Of a stretch of 64,000 bases of DNA, positions 37,587-46,936 are shown in pieces. Made by a program: the position numbers and the translations under genes. The notes beneath the pieces were generated by a model that saw only the letters and a program-made list of their open reading frames with translations, was not told the origin of the DNA and did no database searches. How positions within the stretch are numbered: the stretch's first letter is position 1; each line of letters starts with the position of its first letter. This stretch comes from Tsukamurella paurometabola DSM 20162 (GTDB lineage: Bacteria; Actinomycetota; Actinomycetes; Mycobacteriales; Mycobacteriaceae), in assembly GCF_000092225.1 (NCBI RefSeq), contig NC_014158.1, forward strand, positions 2,418,001-2,482,000. The letters run 5' to 3'.

Positions 37587-38100
37587 GGTTCCTCCTCGGG
37601 TCGTCACTGGTCCAGTGGGTCCAACGCACCGCGCCGGCAGGTTCGTCGCATTCCGCGCACCACGAACGCAATGCGGGCGGAACGCTGTTCGTCTTCGGTG
37701 GGGTGAGAGCCAGGACGATCAGTGCGTCCAGCGGGACGTCGGCCGGAACCTCGACGCGCGCGGCCAGGCGCGCACCGTCGGTCCCGCGGATCAGCAGCTG
37801 ACGCATTCGGGCGCCGGCCAGACGCACGCCGGGCCACGCGACATCGGCGAGGGTGTGGTGCGGCGGGATCGGTCCGTCGATGTTGCAGAGCACCACCGGA
37901 CCCGAACGCACCATACGGCCCACACGGGTCACGAGCACACCGTCGGACGACGGTCCGCGACCCAGGAACCGGCCCGCCGGCTCCCCGGATATCAGCACCT
38001 CATCGCCATCCATGGCGGTGCCGTCGGGCCAGATCGTGGGATCGAAGGAGCGGGCAACCGCGGCCCGGGCGAGCGAGGGAAGTACCTCCATCAAAGTCAC
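37537..38100 (-). CDS. Unrecognised protein
   Basis: 187 residues from GTG 38100 (or ATG 38091). The body (residues about 1-160) has an ordered mix of hydrophobic strands such as DVPLDALIVLALTPP and two cysteines in RSWCAECDE, and no membrane segment. The last 17 residues (RRNHDGHDERVHRHLER part) lie over the ribosome site and start of the DUF1684 gene, so the true end may be a little earlier if a frameshift exists. I do not recognise a family. Overlap with the next gene suggests coupled translation. Confidence 0.55.
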   Translation of the reverse strand: MTLMEVLPSLARAAVARSFDPTIWPDGTAMDGDEVLISGEPAGRFLGRGPSSDGVLVTRVGRMVRSGPVVLCNIDGPIPPHHTLADVAWPGVRLAGARMRQLLIRGTDGARLAARVEVPADVPLDALIVLALTPPKTNSVPPALRSWCAECDEPAGAVRWTHWTSDDPRRNHDGHDERVHRHLERLA

Positions 38101-38177
38101 GTTTACCGGTCTACGCCCGGCTGCGACGCGACGAAAGACCCCTGGCCGTCAAGGTCGCGCTAATACTCGCCGGCGAG

Positions 38178-39554
38178 TCAGACGCCCTCCTCGGCGCACG
38201 GCAGCGTGCCCGCCTTGACCGCGGCCTGCGCTGCGGCGTAGTCCTTCTCGTTCTGGTCCGCATAGCCGGTCGCGAAGGCACCGATGGCCTCGTCGAACTC
38301 CGTACCCTTGCCCAGGTACTGGGTGGCCGTCAGTGCCGCGGGCGACTGCGAATGCGATCGGGCGAGCAGACTGGCGCAGGCCTGGCCGTAGCGCTCGAAC
38401 TGGTCGAGGGTGAGCAGCTCGGTGGCCACCGAGCCCTTCATATCGCGGAATTGCCGCCAGTAGTAGTCGTGGCCGTTGATGGTCGGCGTGTACCCGAGGA
38501 ACGGATCGGATTGCGCCTGCAACGTCTGCTGCCCCACGACCACTCGGAAGGCCTGTGCACCACTGGTCGGTACCCGCGGCGGCATCACCGACGGTCCGAG
38601 TTTGCCGAAGGTCTCCAGCACGGACTGCGACGCCTCCTTCACTTGGAGGAACAGCGTCTCGTGCCCGCCGCCGGGCAGATCCCGCCCCAATAGGACTATG
38701 AAACAGCGGGTACCCACACTTCCCACTCCGACCACACGCAGAGCCCAGTCGAGCACCGTGAACTGTGACAGCAACACGGCCACATCGGCGCGGACGGAAT
38801 CGAGGTAACGAGCGAAGGCACCTTCGAATTCAGCGACCAGGTTGGGCGGTGCGGGCACCAGCGTCGGCGGCTGCGCAACGATCTGCGGCGCACCGTCCTC
38901 GCTCGTAGCGGTGATCTTCTCCACCATCCGGGCGGAGGTACGCTTGCGCGCCTTCTTCGCGGTCTGCTCGATCAGCTCCTTGAGTGTCTGATCGCCGCTC
39001 TCGTCCGCGGCCGCGCTCAGGGTGTCGACGTCGACGGAGACGAAGTACCGGTCGAGTGCGCCCTGCTGCATCAGCTCGGCGAGCCGCTGGCGGTACGCAC
39101 CCACCGCCGTGACCACCGCCTCGACGCCCTGCTCATCGGTGTAGCTGTTGTCGCGGGCGGCGATCATGATGCTGGCGGCGAGGCGCTTGACGTCCCACTC
39201 CCACGGCGCGAAGGCCGCCTCATCGAAGTCGTTGACGTCGAACAGCAGTCGTCGCTCCGGCGAGGCGAAGAGGCCGAAGTTCGAGATGTGCGCGTCACCG
39301 CAACTCATCACGTGCGCACCGATGTTCGGCGTGCTCGACAGATCATGCGCCATGAGCGCCGCGCCTCCGCGATAGAACGAGAACGGCGAGTGCAGCATCC
39401 GGGAGACCCGCACGGGAACCAGATCCTGGAGCCGGGTTTCGTTCTGCTCACGGATGATCGCCACCGGATCGCGGTCGTCCACGGTGAAGGCCGCATGCGA
39501 GGAACGCGGAGCGTTCTTCCGGAGTTCTTTGCCGCTCGGCGATGTCGCTGTCAT
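38178..39554 (-). CDS. DUF2252 protein, kinase-like fold
   Basis: 458 residues. The MSCGDAHISNFGLFASPE block and LLFDVNDFDEA match the HGDxHxxN and D-F-D parts of aminoglycoside-kinase-like proteins, the hallmark of DUF2252. A phosphotransferase role is therefore plausible but not shown. The ATG at 39554 starts MTATSPSGKEL and is divergent from the siderophore reductase gene with a 161-bp gap that holds an iron box. Open frames upstream of 39554 are intergenic. Family length is typically 430-470. Confidence 0.9.
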   Translation of the reverse strand: MTATSPSGKELRKNAPRSSHAAFTVDDRDPVAIIREQNETRLQDLVPVRVSRMLHSPFSFYRGGAALMAHDLSSTPNIGAHVMSCGDAHISNFGLFASPERRLLFDVNDFDEAAFAPWEWDVKRLAASIMIAARDNSYTDEQGVEAVVTAVGAYRQRLAELMQQGALDRYFVSVDVDTLSAAADESGDQTLKELIEQTAKKARKRTSARMVEKITATSEDGAPQIVAQPPTLVPAPPNLVAEFEGAFARYLDSVRADVAVLLSQFTVLDWALRVVGVGSVGTRCFIVLLGRDLPGGGHETLFLQVKEASQSVLETFGKLGPSVMPPRVPTSGAQAFRVVVGQQTLQAQSDPFLGYTPTINGHDYYWRQFRDMKGSVATELLTLDQFERYGQACASLLARSHSQSPAALTATQYLGKGTEFDEAIGAFATGYADQNEKDYAAAQAAVKAGTLPCAEEGV

Positions 39555-39654
39555 ACCGGAAAATGCTAGACCCGCCGGTCCACCCAGCGCGGCCGGTTGG
39601 TGTCGCAAATTGTCTCGATCCCGACCAGGTCGGCAGCCGTCCCCGCCGAACAGG

Positions 39655-39673
39655 ATAGGTAATCCTAACTTCC
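39655..39673. promoter_or_regulatory. IdeR/DtxR iron box
   Basis: ATAGGTAATCCTAACTTCC matches 13 of 19 positions of the mycobacterial IdeR box TTAGGTTAGCCTAACCTAA, with the central TAGGT...CCTAAC almost complete. It lies 43 bp before the ATG of the siderophore reductase gene. IdeR with iron would repress that gene, so it should be induced by iron lack. It could also affect the divergent DUF2252 gene. Confidence 0.75.
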
Positions 39674-39715
39674 GTTCGGTAGCATGGTTCCAAGACCTAA
39701 GTCTGGAGTAGCGAT

Positions 39716-40492
39716 ATGACCGAAAACCCCACCCCCACAAAGCCCCGCCGCACGCGGCCGCAGTACCAACTCACCGTGGTCCGCACCGAGCGACTGAGTG
39801 AGCATCTCGTGCGCGTCGTCGCGGAGGGCGACGCTCTGGCCACCTTCGGCGACCCGGAACTGCCCGGCCTACCGAGCACCGACAGCTACGTGAAGCTGCT
39901 TTTCGGCGACGTCACCCGCACGTACACGGTCCGCAGTTTCGACCGCCCGGCTCGGCGTATCACGATCGATTTCGTGGTGCACGGCGACGAAGGCCTCGCG
40001 GGCCCCTGGGCACAGCGCGCGGAGCCGGGTGACAGCATCACCCTCATGGGCCCCGGCGGCTCGTACACGCCCGATCCCGATGCGGCCTGGCACCTCTTGG
40101 CCGGCGACCTCTCGGCGGTGCCCGCGATCGCCTCGGCACTCGAAGCCCTCCCTGCCGACGCCCACGGTCTCGCACTCATCGAGACCACCGACGGCGAACG
40201 GATCGAGCTGGCCGCACCGTCGGGTATCGAGGTCCGGTGGCTGACGAACCCGGACACGGCCGATACCGAATTCCTCTCCCGCGCCGTACGCACCGCGCGC
40301 TGGCCCGAGGATCGCGGCACCGCACACGTCTTCGCCCACGGCGAACGGGAGTCGATCAAGGCGATTCGGCGAGTGCTGCGCGAGCTCGGCCTTCCGCGGG
40401 AGCGTCTGTCGATCTCCGGATACTGGGCGCGCGGCCGCGCCGAGGACGCCTTCCAGGCCGAGAAGCGCGAGCCCATCGGGCAGATCGAGTAG
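39716..40492 (+). CDS. Siderophore-interacting protein (ViuB-like flavin reductase)
   Basis: 258 residues of the SIP family, an FAD enzyme that reduces ferric siderophores in the cytosol and so releases iron. The FAD motif RTYTVRSFD (Arg68, Tyr70, Thr71, Arg73) and the C-terminal SGYWARGRAEDAFQAEK are diagnostic. The iron box upstream supports iron control. It stands alone; no siderophore synthesis or uptake gene is in the window. Confidence 0.95.
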   Translation: MTENPTPTKPRRTRPQYQLTVVRTERLSEHLVRVVAEGDALATFGDPELPGLPSTDSYVKLLFGDVTRTYTVRSFDRPARRITIDFVVHGDEGLAGPWAQRAEPGDSITLMGPGGSYTPDPDAAWHLLAGDLSAVPAIASALEALPADAHGLALIETTDGERIELAAPSGIEVRWLTNPDTADTEFLSRAVRTARWPEDRGTAHVFAHGERESIKAIRRVLRELGLPRERLSISGYWARGRAEDAFQAEKREPIGQIE

Positions 40493-40606
40493 CCCGACAG
40501 CGGGCCGCAGTGTCTGCCGTCACAGTTAACGCAGGTTGGTGATTGTCAACACAAAGCAGCCCGCGGGAGCACGTATTTCAGACAGTTGCGGATAATTTGT
40601 CTATCT

Positions 40607-41752
40607 GTGGACTTAGCACCGGTTCCGGGATTCGCCCCCAGCGCGAAGCAGCTGCGAACCCGCGGGATCGCGTTCGTCGTGGTGATCGCGGTGATCGCAC
40701 TGGCGGTGTGGGCCTACAACGAATTCCGCCCGCGGGATCTGTTCTCGGTGACTCTGCGCACCCCCACGGTGGCCGCCGGGATCGTCGACGGTGCGAAGGT
40801 GCGGATCCAGGGCGTCGAGGTCGGCAACGTCTCCGCCATCTCCGGACTCGGCAACGGCCAGCAGGGCGTCACTCTCACTCTCGACGGCCCCGAGGGCCGC
40901 TCCCTGACCAATAACGTCGAGGTGGCATTCTCGGCCGGCAACCTCTTCGGCGTCTCGGAGGTCGTGCTGACGCCGCGCGATGGCGGTGGGCCGCTGCAGA
41001 ACGGTGCGGTGATCGCGCCGACCAAGGCCATCACCGACAACACCGTGGCCAATATGATCGTGACCATCGGCGATGTGAACAACGACGCCCTGCGCCCGAA
41101 CATGAGCCAGCTGCTGATGAACTTCGACGCGTCGTCGAAGGCGATGCTGCCGCTGTTCACCGCGCTCGGCAACGTGGCGCAGTCGGTCAAGGACACGCAG
41201 AAGCTGAGCACCGCCGAGACCTTCCCGGTGATCACCGAGACCCTGGCGGCGGCCGACTCGTCGGTGGCCGCCATGCTGCCGGGCTTCCAGATCCAGTCCA
41301 CGCTGCCCCTGCTGCACAACGGCAACAGCAAGAAGATCAAGCCGATGCTCGACCAGGGCATCAACGATGAGCGCTCCGGCCTGCTCGCCGGATTGCAGGC
41401 GATTCTCACACCCGAAGCACTGAATGCACTCCGGACCCTGTCGCCGGTCGGCGTGAGCCTGATGAAACCGATCCTCAACGCCTTCCCCAACGGCAGCGCC
41501 GCGGGCGTGGGCATCCAGTTCGGGCAGCTCCTCGACAACGTGCGCAGGGCGATGCCCGACACGCCGAACGGTCCCGTCCTCAATGTGCGCTTGCAGGCCT
41601 ACTTCCCGGCCATCAGCGCCGGGCTGCCGCCCGAGGCGGCGCCGACGCAACCGAAGCCCGCCACGCGCGCAGAGAAGGGATCCGGCGCGCGGACCGCCAC
41701 AGCGTCACCGTCCGCCGCGCCGAGCGCCACGCCGGCACCCGCACCGCGCTGA
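40607..41752 (+). CDS. Orphan MCE/MlaD-family protein
   Basis: About 381 residues with one N-terminal membrane segment (near 20-38), an MCE/MlaD domain at about 40-125 (LRTPTVAAGIVDGAKVRIQG), a helical stalk and a Pro/Ala/Ser/Thr-rich tail. MCE proteins form lipid-carrying tubes across the cell envelope, normally with YrbE permeases and five partner MCE proteins. Here no yrbE or sister mce gene is adjacent. The GTG at 40607 is likely; TTG 40586 is an alternative. A GATAAT -10-like box at 40591-40596 sits just 10 bp before the GTG, which suggests a leaderless transcript. It ends 6 bp before a convergent gene. Confidence 0.87.
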   Translation: MDLAPVPGFAPSAKQLRTRGIAFVVVIAVIALAVWAYNEFRPRDLFSVTLRTPTVAAGIVDGAKVRIQGVEVGNVSAISGLGNGQQGVTLTLDGPEGRSLTNNVEVAFSAGNLFGVSEVVLTPRDGGGPLQNGAVIAPTKAITDNTVANMIVTIGDVNNDALRPNMSQLLMNFDASSKAMLPLFTALGNVAQSVKDTQKLSTAETFPVITETLAAADSSVAAMLPGFQIQSTLPLLHNGNSKKIKPMLDQGINDERSGLLAGLQAILTPEALNALRTLSPVGVSLMKPILNAFPNGSAAGVGIQFGQLLDNVRRAMPDTPNGPVLNVRLQAYFPAISAGLPPEAAPTQPKPATRAEKGSGARTATASPSAAPSATPAPAPR

Positions 41753-41758
41753 GGCGCG

Positions 41759-43096
41759 TCAGGACGCCAGCGCGCGGTCCTGGGCCGGAGTGACCGGAAG
41801 CAGCATCAGTAGGCCCGCCGCGAGAACCAGCACGATCGCGGCGATGCCGGCACGCTCGCTGCCGAAGACCGCGACGAACGCGGTGAACAACGAGGGCGCG
41901 AGGAACGAGGCTGCGCGGCCGGTGGTCTGATACAACCCGAACATCTGCCCCTCGTGACCGGGCACCGCCATGCGGGCCAAGAGGCTCCGCGCCGACGACT
42001 GCGCCGGGCCCACGAACACCGTGAGCATCAGCCCGAAGATCCAGAACATCGTGGTTCCGGAGACGAACATCAGCACGACGCCGGCAACGATCATGCCCGC
42101 CAGCGACACCACGATCACCGCCTTCGGCCCCACTGCGTCATCGAAGCGGCCCGCGACCAGAGCACCGATCGCGGCGAACACATTGGCGGCCACACCGAAC
42201 AGCAGCACCGTCGACGAGGACATGCCGTACACGCTCACCGCGAGCACCGCCCCGAAGGTGAACGTGGCGGTGAGCCCATCGCGGAACACGGCGCTGGCGA
42301 TCAAGAAGTAGACGGCGTTGCGGTCCGATCGCCACAGGTGCACCACCGACGCGAACAACGACCGGTACGCGTCCACGATCCCCCGGCGCGCCGGGGCCGA
42401 CGGATCGCGCGGGACCTCGGGAACCGCGAACAGCACCGGGAGCGCGAAGATCCCGAACCACAAGGCAGCGAACAGGGCCACCAGCCGGACGTTCAGACCG
42501 CCGTCGGTACTCAGTCCGAGGAACCCGCGGGTGTCGCCGTCGCCGGAGATGAAGCCGAGATAGCACACCAGCAGAATCACGATGCCACCGAAATAGCCCG
42601 ATGCCCAGCCGATACCGGACACCCGGCCGATCGTCGCCGGCGTCGACACCTGCCGCAGCATCGCGTAGTAGGGCACGTTCGCCAACTCGAAGAAGACCGT
42701 ACCGGTGGCCAACAACAACAGCCCGAGCCACAGGTACTGGTACTCGTCACGGACGAAGAAGCACGCCAGCATCGTCAGGAACAACAGGCCGCTCCATACC
42801 GCAAGCGAGAACCTGCGCCGACCGGCCTCGTCCGAGCGCTGCCCCAAGACCGGCGCGAGGATCGCCACCAGTATTCCGGCGACCGCCAGAGCTCCGGAGA
42901 GATAGGCGGTGGCCGGAATCGAACCCGGCAGATCCTTCCCGACCGAATCGGTCAAGTACACCGAGAACACGAACGTGACGATCACGACGTTGAACGCGGC
43001 ACTCCCCCAGTCCCAGGAGCACCACGCCAGCAGGCGACTGCGCGGCGGCGCGACCTCCCCGCCGGCGTTCGACGGTGCCGCGCTACTTGCGGGCAC
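41759..43096 (-). CDS. MFS transporter, UMF1/Atg22-like family
   Basis: 445 residues with about 12 membrane segments. The N-terminus [20 protein letters not shown] is the marker of the UMF1 (Atg22-like) branch of major facilitator proteins, whose cargo is unknown in bacteria, though the yeast member effluxes amino acids. [11 protein letters not shown] is the conserved loop 2-3 motif. The GTG start lies within the last codons of der (14-bp overlap), so it is at the end of the der/cmk operon. Convergent with the MCE gene. Confidence 0.9.
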   Translation of the reverse strand: MPASSAAPSNAGGEVAPPRSRLLAWCSWDWGSAAFNVVIVTFVFSVYLTDSVGKDLPGSIPATAYLSGALAVAGILVAILAPVLGQRSDEAGRRRFSLAVWSGLLFLTMLACFFVRDEYQYLWLGLLLLATGTVFFELANVPYYAMLRQVSTPATIGRVSGIGWASGYFGGIVILLVCYLGFISGDGDTRGFLGLSTDGGLNVRLVALFAALWFGIFALPVLFAVPEVPRDPSAPARRGIVDAYRSLFASVVHLWRSDRNAVYFLIASAVFRDGLTATFTFGAVLAVSVYGMSSSTVLLFGVAANVFAAIGALVAGRFDDAVGPKAVIVVSLAGMIVAGVVLMFVSGTTMFWIFGLMLTVFVGPAQSSARSLLARMAVPGHEGQMFGLYQTTGRAASFLAPSLFTAFVAVFGSERAGIAAIVLVLAAGLLMLLPVTPAQDRALAS

Positions 43097-44531
43097 GCTT
43101 CTCCCGCACGCGCACGTTCACGCGGACGGGTGAACCCTCGAATCCGAACTCCTCGCGCAGCTTCCGCTCCAGGAACCGGCGGTACCCGGCCTCCAGGAAG
43201 CCCGTGGTGAACAGCACGAAGGTGGGCGGCCTGGTTCCGGCCTGCGTGGCGAACAGCACCTTCGGCAGCTTCCCGCCCCGCAGCGGCGGCGGCGTCGCAG
43301 CCATGACATCACGCAGCCAGTTGTTGAGCCGGCCCGTCGGAATGCGCTTGTCCCACGACTCGAGCGCGGTGTCGATCGCCGGGACCAGCTTCTGCAATGC
43401 CCGGCCGGTCTGGGCGGAGATGTTCACCCGCTGCGCCCACGGCAACTGCACCAGTTCCCGGTCGATCTCCTTCTCGAGCTGATAGCGCCGGTCCTCATCG
43501 ACCAGATCCCACTTGTTGTAGGCGATCACCAGTGCGCGACCGGATTCGACCACCATGGACAGCACGCGCAGATCCTGTTCGGTGATCGGCTGCGAAGCGT
43601 CGATCAGCACGATCGCCACCTCCGCCGCCTCAATGGCGCCCTTGGTGCGCAGCGACGCGTAGAACTCGTGGCCGCTGGCCTGGTTCACCTTCTTCCGCAG
43701 GCCTGCGGTGTCGATGAACTTCCACGTCTTTCCGCCCAGCTCGACGAGCGAGTCGACGGGATCGACGGTGGTGCCGGCCACGTTGTCGACCACGGACCGA
43801 TTCTCACCGGTGAGCTTGTTGAGCAGGGAGCTCTTGCCCACGTTGGGTTTACCGACCAGCGCCACGCGGCGGGGGCCGAAGCCGCCGGTGCCCTCGCGCG
43901 GGGTCTCCGGGAGCTTCTCCAGGATCACATCGAGCAGATCGCCGGTGCCGCGACCGTGCGCGGCCGAAATGGTGTACGGCTCACCAAGACCCAGACTCCA
44001 CAGCGCTGCGGCCTCCGATTCGACCCGCTGATCGTCGACCTTGTTGGCCGCCAGGATCACCGGCGTCTTCGATCGGCGCAGCACACGCGCGACGGCCTCA
44101 TCGGTCGAGGTCGCGCCGACGGTGGCGTCCACGACCACCACCACGGCGTCGGCGGTACGCATCGCCACCTCGGCCTGCGCGGCCACCGACTGCTGCATGC
44201 CCTTCGCATCGGGCTCCCAACCGCCGGTGTCCTGCACCAGGAACCGTCGTCCGGCCCAGTCCGCTTCGTAACTGATCCGGTCGCGGGTCACACCCGGGAT
44301 GTCCTCGACGACGGCCTCGCGGCGCCCCAGGATGCGGTTCACCAGGGTCGACTTACCCACGTTCGGCCGGCCGACGATGGCCACCGTCGGCAGTTTGGCG
44401 CTCGCCTCGGCGGCCTCCGCCTCCAGCTCGGAGAAGTCGGCCAGATCGCCGTCGCCGTAGCCCTCGAAATCGGACTCGTCCTCCCACACACCGTCCTCGG
44501 TGACGGGCGCGAATTCCAGTTCGTCGCTCAT
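43083..44531 (-). CDS. der: Ribosome biogenesis GTPase Der (EngA)
   Basis: 482 residues with the two tandem GTPase domains unique to Der: first Walker [11 protein letters not shown] (about 53-62) and second [10 protein letters not shown], each with its own DTGG/DTAG switch, and a C-terminal KH-like domain. Der acts in maturation of the 50S subunit. An acidic N-terminal extension of about 45 residues ([20 protein letters not shown]) is typical of actinobacterial Der. Its ATG overlaps the cmk stop (ATGA). Order cmk-der is conserved in mycobacteria (Rv1712-Rv1713). Confidence 0.98.
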   Translation of the reverse strand: MSDELEFAPVTEDGVWEDESDFEGYGDGDLADFSELEAEAAEASAKLPTVAIVGRPNVGKSTLVNRILGRREAVVEDIPGVTRDRISYEADWAGRRFLVQDTGGWEPDAKGMQQSVAAQAEVAMRTADAVVVVVDATVGATSTDEAVARVLRRSKTPVILAANKVDDQRVESEAAALWSLGLGEPYTISAAHGRGTGDLLDVILEKLPETPREGTGGFGPRRVALVGKPNVGKSSLLNKLTGENRSVVDNVAGTTVDPVDSLVELGGKTWKFIDTAGLRKKVNQASGHEFYASLRTKGAIEAAEVAIVLIDASQPITEQDLRVLSMVVESGRALVIAYNKWDLVDEDRRYQLEKEIDRELVQLPWAQRVNISAQTGRALQKLVPAIDTALESWDKRIPTGRLNNWLRDVMAATPPPLRGGKLPKVLFATQAGTRPPTFVLFTTGFLEAGYRRFLERKLREEFGFEGSPVRVNVRVREKRARK

Positions 44532-45220
44532 CGCACACTCTCTTCCAGTCGCGCAGTCAGATCCGCCACCGCGGCGACGGTCTCCTCGAGCGTCAGGTCC
44601 GAGGAGTCCACGATCACCGCATCGTCGGCGGGCCGCAGGGGCGAGACCTTCCGCGTCGAGTCCAGGCCGTCGCGGCGCTGCACGGACGCTAGGACCGCGT
44701 CGTAGTCGCTGGGGATTCCCAGCTCGATGTTCTGCTTATGCCGCCGCTGCGCCCGTGCCTCGGCGGAGGCGGTGAGGTACACCTTCAGTGGCGCGTCCGG
44801 GAAGACGACGGTGCCGATGTCCCGGCCCTCCACCACGATCGGCGTCTCATCGTCGGCGGCCACCGCGCGCTGATACTCGACCAGTTGCTCGCGCAGCGCC
44901 GGTACGGCCGAGACCGCGGACACCGCCGCGGTCACATCGTCCTCACGGATCCGCCGCGCCACGGACTCTCCGTCCAGTTCGACCTGCTCCGACAACGGAT
45001 CACAGCTCATGGCGAGCGGCAGGTCTTCGGTCGCGGCGGCGATCGCGACGGGATCACCGAGGTCCACCTCGTGATCGAGAGCCCATACGGTGGCGGCCCG
45101 GTACATCGCGCCGGTGTCCAGGTATCGGGCGCCGAGGCTCTCCGCGAGGCGGCGGGCCACCGTCGACTTACCTGTGCCCGACGGGCCGTCCATCGCGATC
45201 ACCATAATCGTGTCAGTCAC
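44528..45220 (-). CDS. cmk: Cytidylate kinase
   Basis: 230 residues. Phosphorylates CMP and dCMP. The P-loop [10 protein letters not shown] (11-20), the LDTGAMYRA substrate block and [16 protein letters not shown] are complete. The start is GTG at 45220, overlapping the stop of rluB (GTGA); the longer open frame upstream lies inside rluB. Its stop overlaps der (ATGA). The three genes therefore read as one translationally coupled run. Confidence 0.97.
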   Translation of the reverse strand: MTDTIMVIAMDGPSGTGKSTVARRLAESLGARYLDTGAMYRAATVWALDHEVDLGDPVAIAAATEDLPLAMSCDPLSEQVELDGESVARRIREDDVTAAVSAVSAVPALREQLVEYQRAVAADDETPIVVEGRDIGTVVFPDAPLKVYLTASAEARAQRRHKQNIELGIPSDYDAVLASVQRRDGLDSTRKVSPLRPADDAVIVDSSDLTLEETVAAVADLTARLEESVR

Positions 45221-46176
45221 ATTCCCACCGCCTTGTACAGCGACTCGACCTCGTCGCGCCCGAGCACCCGCAGCGACCCCGGCCGCTGGTCGCCGAGGGC
45301 GACGGTGCCCACATGTGTGCGGACCAGCCGCTGCACCGGATGCCCGACCTCCGCCAGGAGACGGCGCACGATGTGCTTGCGGCCCTCGTGGAGGACCACC
45401 CGCACCGTCGACTTGCCCTCCGCCGCTTCGAGCACCGAGAACCGGTCCACCGTGACCGGGCCGTCCTCCAGCTCGACACCGTCGCGCAGTTTCTTGCCCA
45501 GGTTGCGGGGCACCTCTCCGGCGACCCATGCCAGGTAGGTCTTGGGAACCTCGTACGAGGGGTGCATCAGGCGGTGCGCCAGCTCGCCGTCGTTGGTGAC
45601 CAGCAGCAGGCCCTCGGTGTCGGCGTCGAGCCGGCCCACATGGAACAGACGCTGACCGGCGGCGACGCGTTCGGCCACGATATCGCCCACACAGGGGCGG
45701 CCCATATCGTCGCTCATCGTCGAATGCCAGCCGCGCGGCTTGTTCAGTGCGAGGTGCACCAGGTTCTCGTTGACCACCACGCGCACGCCGTCGACCCGCA
45801 CCACGGCGACCGACGGGTCGACCCGCAGTCCCTGTTCGGTGACGATTTCGCCGTCGACTTCGACGCGGCCGTCGGCGATCATCTCCTCCGCCACCCGGCG
45901 CGAGGCGACGCCGGCCTGGGCGAGGACCTTCTGCAGGCGGATCTTCTCGCCATCCGGCAGGGCGCTGCCGCCCGGATTCGACGGTGCGCGGTCGCCGGGA
46001 TCTCGCACGGGAACATTCTGCGTGCGTGCGGGTTTCGCGTTCGATAGGCGCGGCGTGTTGTTCCGCGGAGGCGCCTCCGAGGGGCTGCGGCGCGGGCCCT
46101 GACGGGGCGCCGCCTTGCGTTTGTTGTTCGGGGTGGATCGGTCCGGTGTGCCATCACGGCGAGCGGGTCTGTTCAT
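45217..46176 (-). CDS. rluB: 23S rRNA pseudouridine synthase, RluB family
   Basis: 319 residues. A long basic, Pro/Arg-rich N-terminus (1-75) precedes an S4 RNA-binding domain (IRLQKVLAQAGVASRRVAEEM) and the catalytic domain with the active Asp in GRLDADTEGLLL. The family modifies 23S rRNA near the peptidyl centre. Position between scpB and cmk equals Rv1711. The disordered basic tail is larger than in E. coli and typical of actinobacteria. Confidence 0.93.
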   Translation of the reverse strand: MNRPARRDGTPDRSTPNNKRKAAPRQGPRRSPSEAPPRNNTPRLSNAKPARTQNVPVRDPGDRAPSNPGGSALPDGEKIRLQKVLAQAGVASRRVAEEMIADGRVEVDGEIVTEQGLRVDPSVAVVRVDGVRVVVNENLVHLALNKPRGWHSTMSDDMGRPCVGDIVAERVAAGQRLFHVGRLDADTEGLLLVTNDGELAHRLMHPSYEVPKTYLAWVAGEVPRNLGKKLRDGVELEDGPVTVDRFSVLEAAEGKSTVRVVLHEGRKHIVRRLLAEVGHPVQRLVRTHVGTVALGDQRPGSLRVLGRDEVESLYKAVGM

Positions 46177-46222
46177 GATCCCTCCATCATCGCAGGCCGC
46201 GGACGAATTCGGTACTCGACGC

Positions 46223-46936
46223 TCAGGCGTCCGGATCGAACCCGATCACGTCGGTGCTCTTGCGCCCGAGCTTCGCGAACCGCGGCTCGTCGTCGAGGGT
46301 GGAACTGAGGTCCTCGATCACATCCACCTCGGGCAGCAGCGGGGCCAGCGGCGGCAGCTCGTCGAGCGACGTGAGCCCGAGCCGCTCGAGGAACAGCTCG
46401 GTGGTGGCATAGGTGGTGGCGCCGGCGTCACTGCCCACTTCCGCGATGAGGCCGCGGGCCGCGAGGGTGCGCATCACACCGTCCACGTTCACGCCGCGCA
46501 CCGCGCTCACCTGTGACCGGCTCACCGGCTGCCGGTAGGCGATCACGGCGAGGGTCTCCAGCGCGGCGCGGGTGAGCTTGGATCGCACACCGTCGAGCAG
46601 GAGACGCTCGACGTAGGGCGCGTACTCGGCCCGGCTGTACAAGCGCCAGCCCTCGGCGGATTCCCGCAATTCCATACCGGAGCGCCGATCGGTCAGCTCC
46701 GCCGCCCACGTCCGCAGCTCGGCGGTGATCCGCTCTTCGGGCTCCTCCAGCGCAGCACCGAGCGATTCGGCCGAGGCAGGGGCATCGATCACGAGCAGCA
46801 GGGCCTCCAGTGCGCACCGCAGCTCATCGTTCTCCATACCCTCGACCAGGGCGAATCCGTCGTCATCGGGAACGAGGTCCGCGGGAGCATCGGTATCGGG
46901 TGCGGGCTCGTCGGGGGTGGGCCGCTCGTCGCTCAC
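46223..46936 (-). CDS. scpB: Segregation and condensation protein ScpB
   Basis: 237 residues: an acidic disordered start (1-35), then the two winged helices of ScpB (LRCALEALLLVIDAPASAES and LTRAALETLAVIAYRQPVSR). With ScpA and SMC it forms the condensin that organises the chromosome. Its ATG overlaps the scpA stop (ATGA). The 46-bp gap after it separates rluB. The tail (KLGRKSTDVIGFDPDA) is variable. Confidence 0.96.
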   Translation of the reverse strand: MSDERPTPDEPAPDTDAPADLVPDDDGFALVEGMENDELRCALEALLLVIDAPASAESLGAALEEPEERITAELRTWAAELTDRRSGMELRESAEGWRLYSRAEYAPYVERLLLDGVRSKLTRAALETLAVIAYRQPVSRSQVSAVRGVNVDGVMRTLAARGLIAEVGSDAGATTYATTELFLERLGLTSLDELPPLAPLLPEVDVIEDLSSTLDDEPRFAKLGRKSTDVIGFDPDA

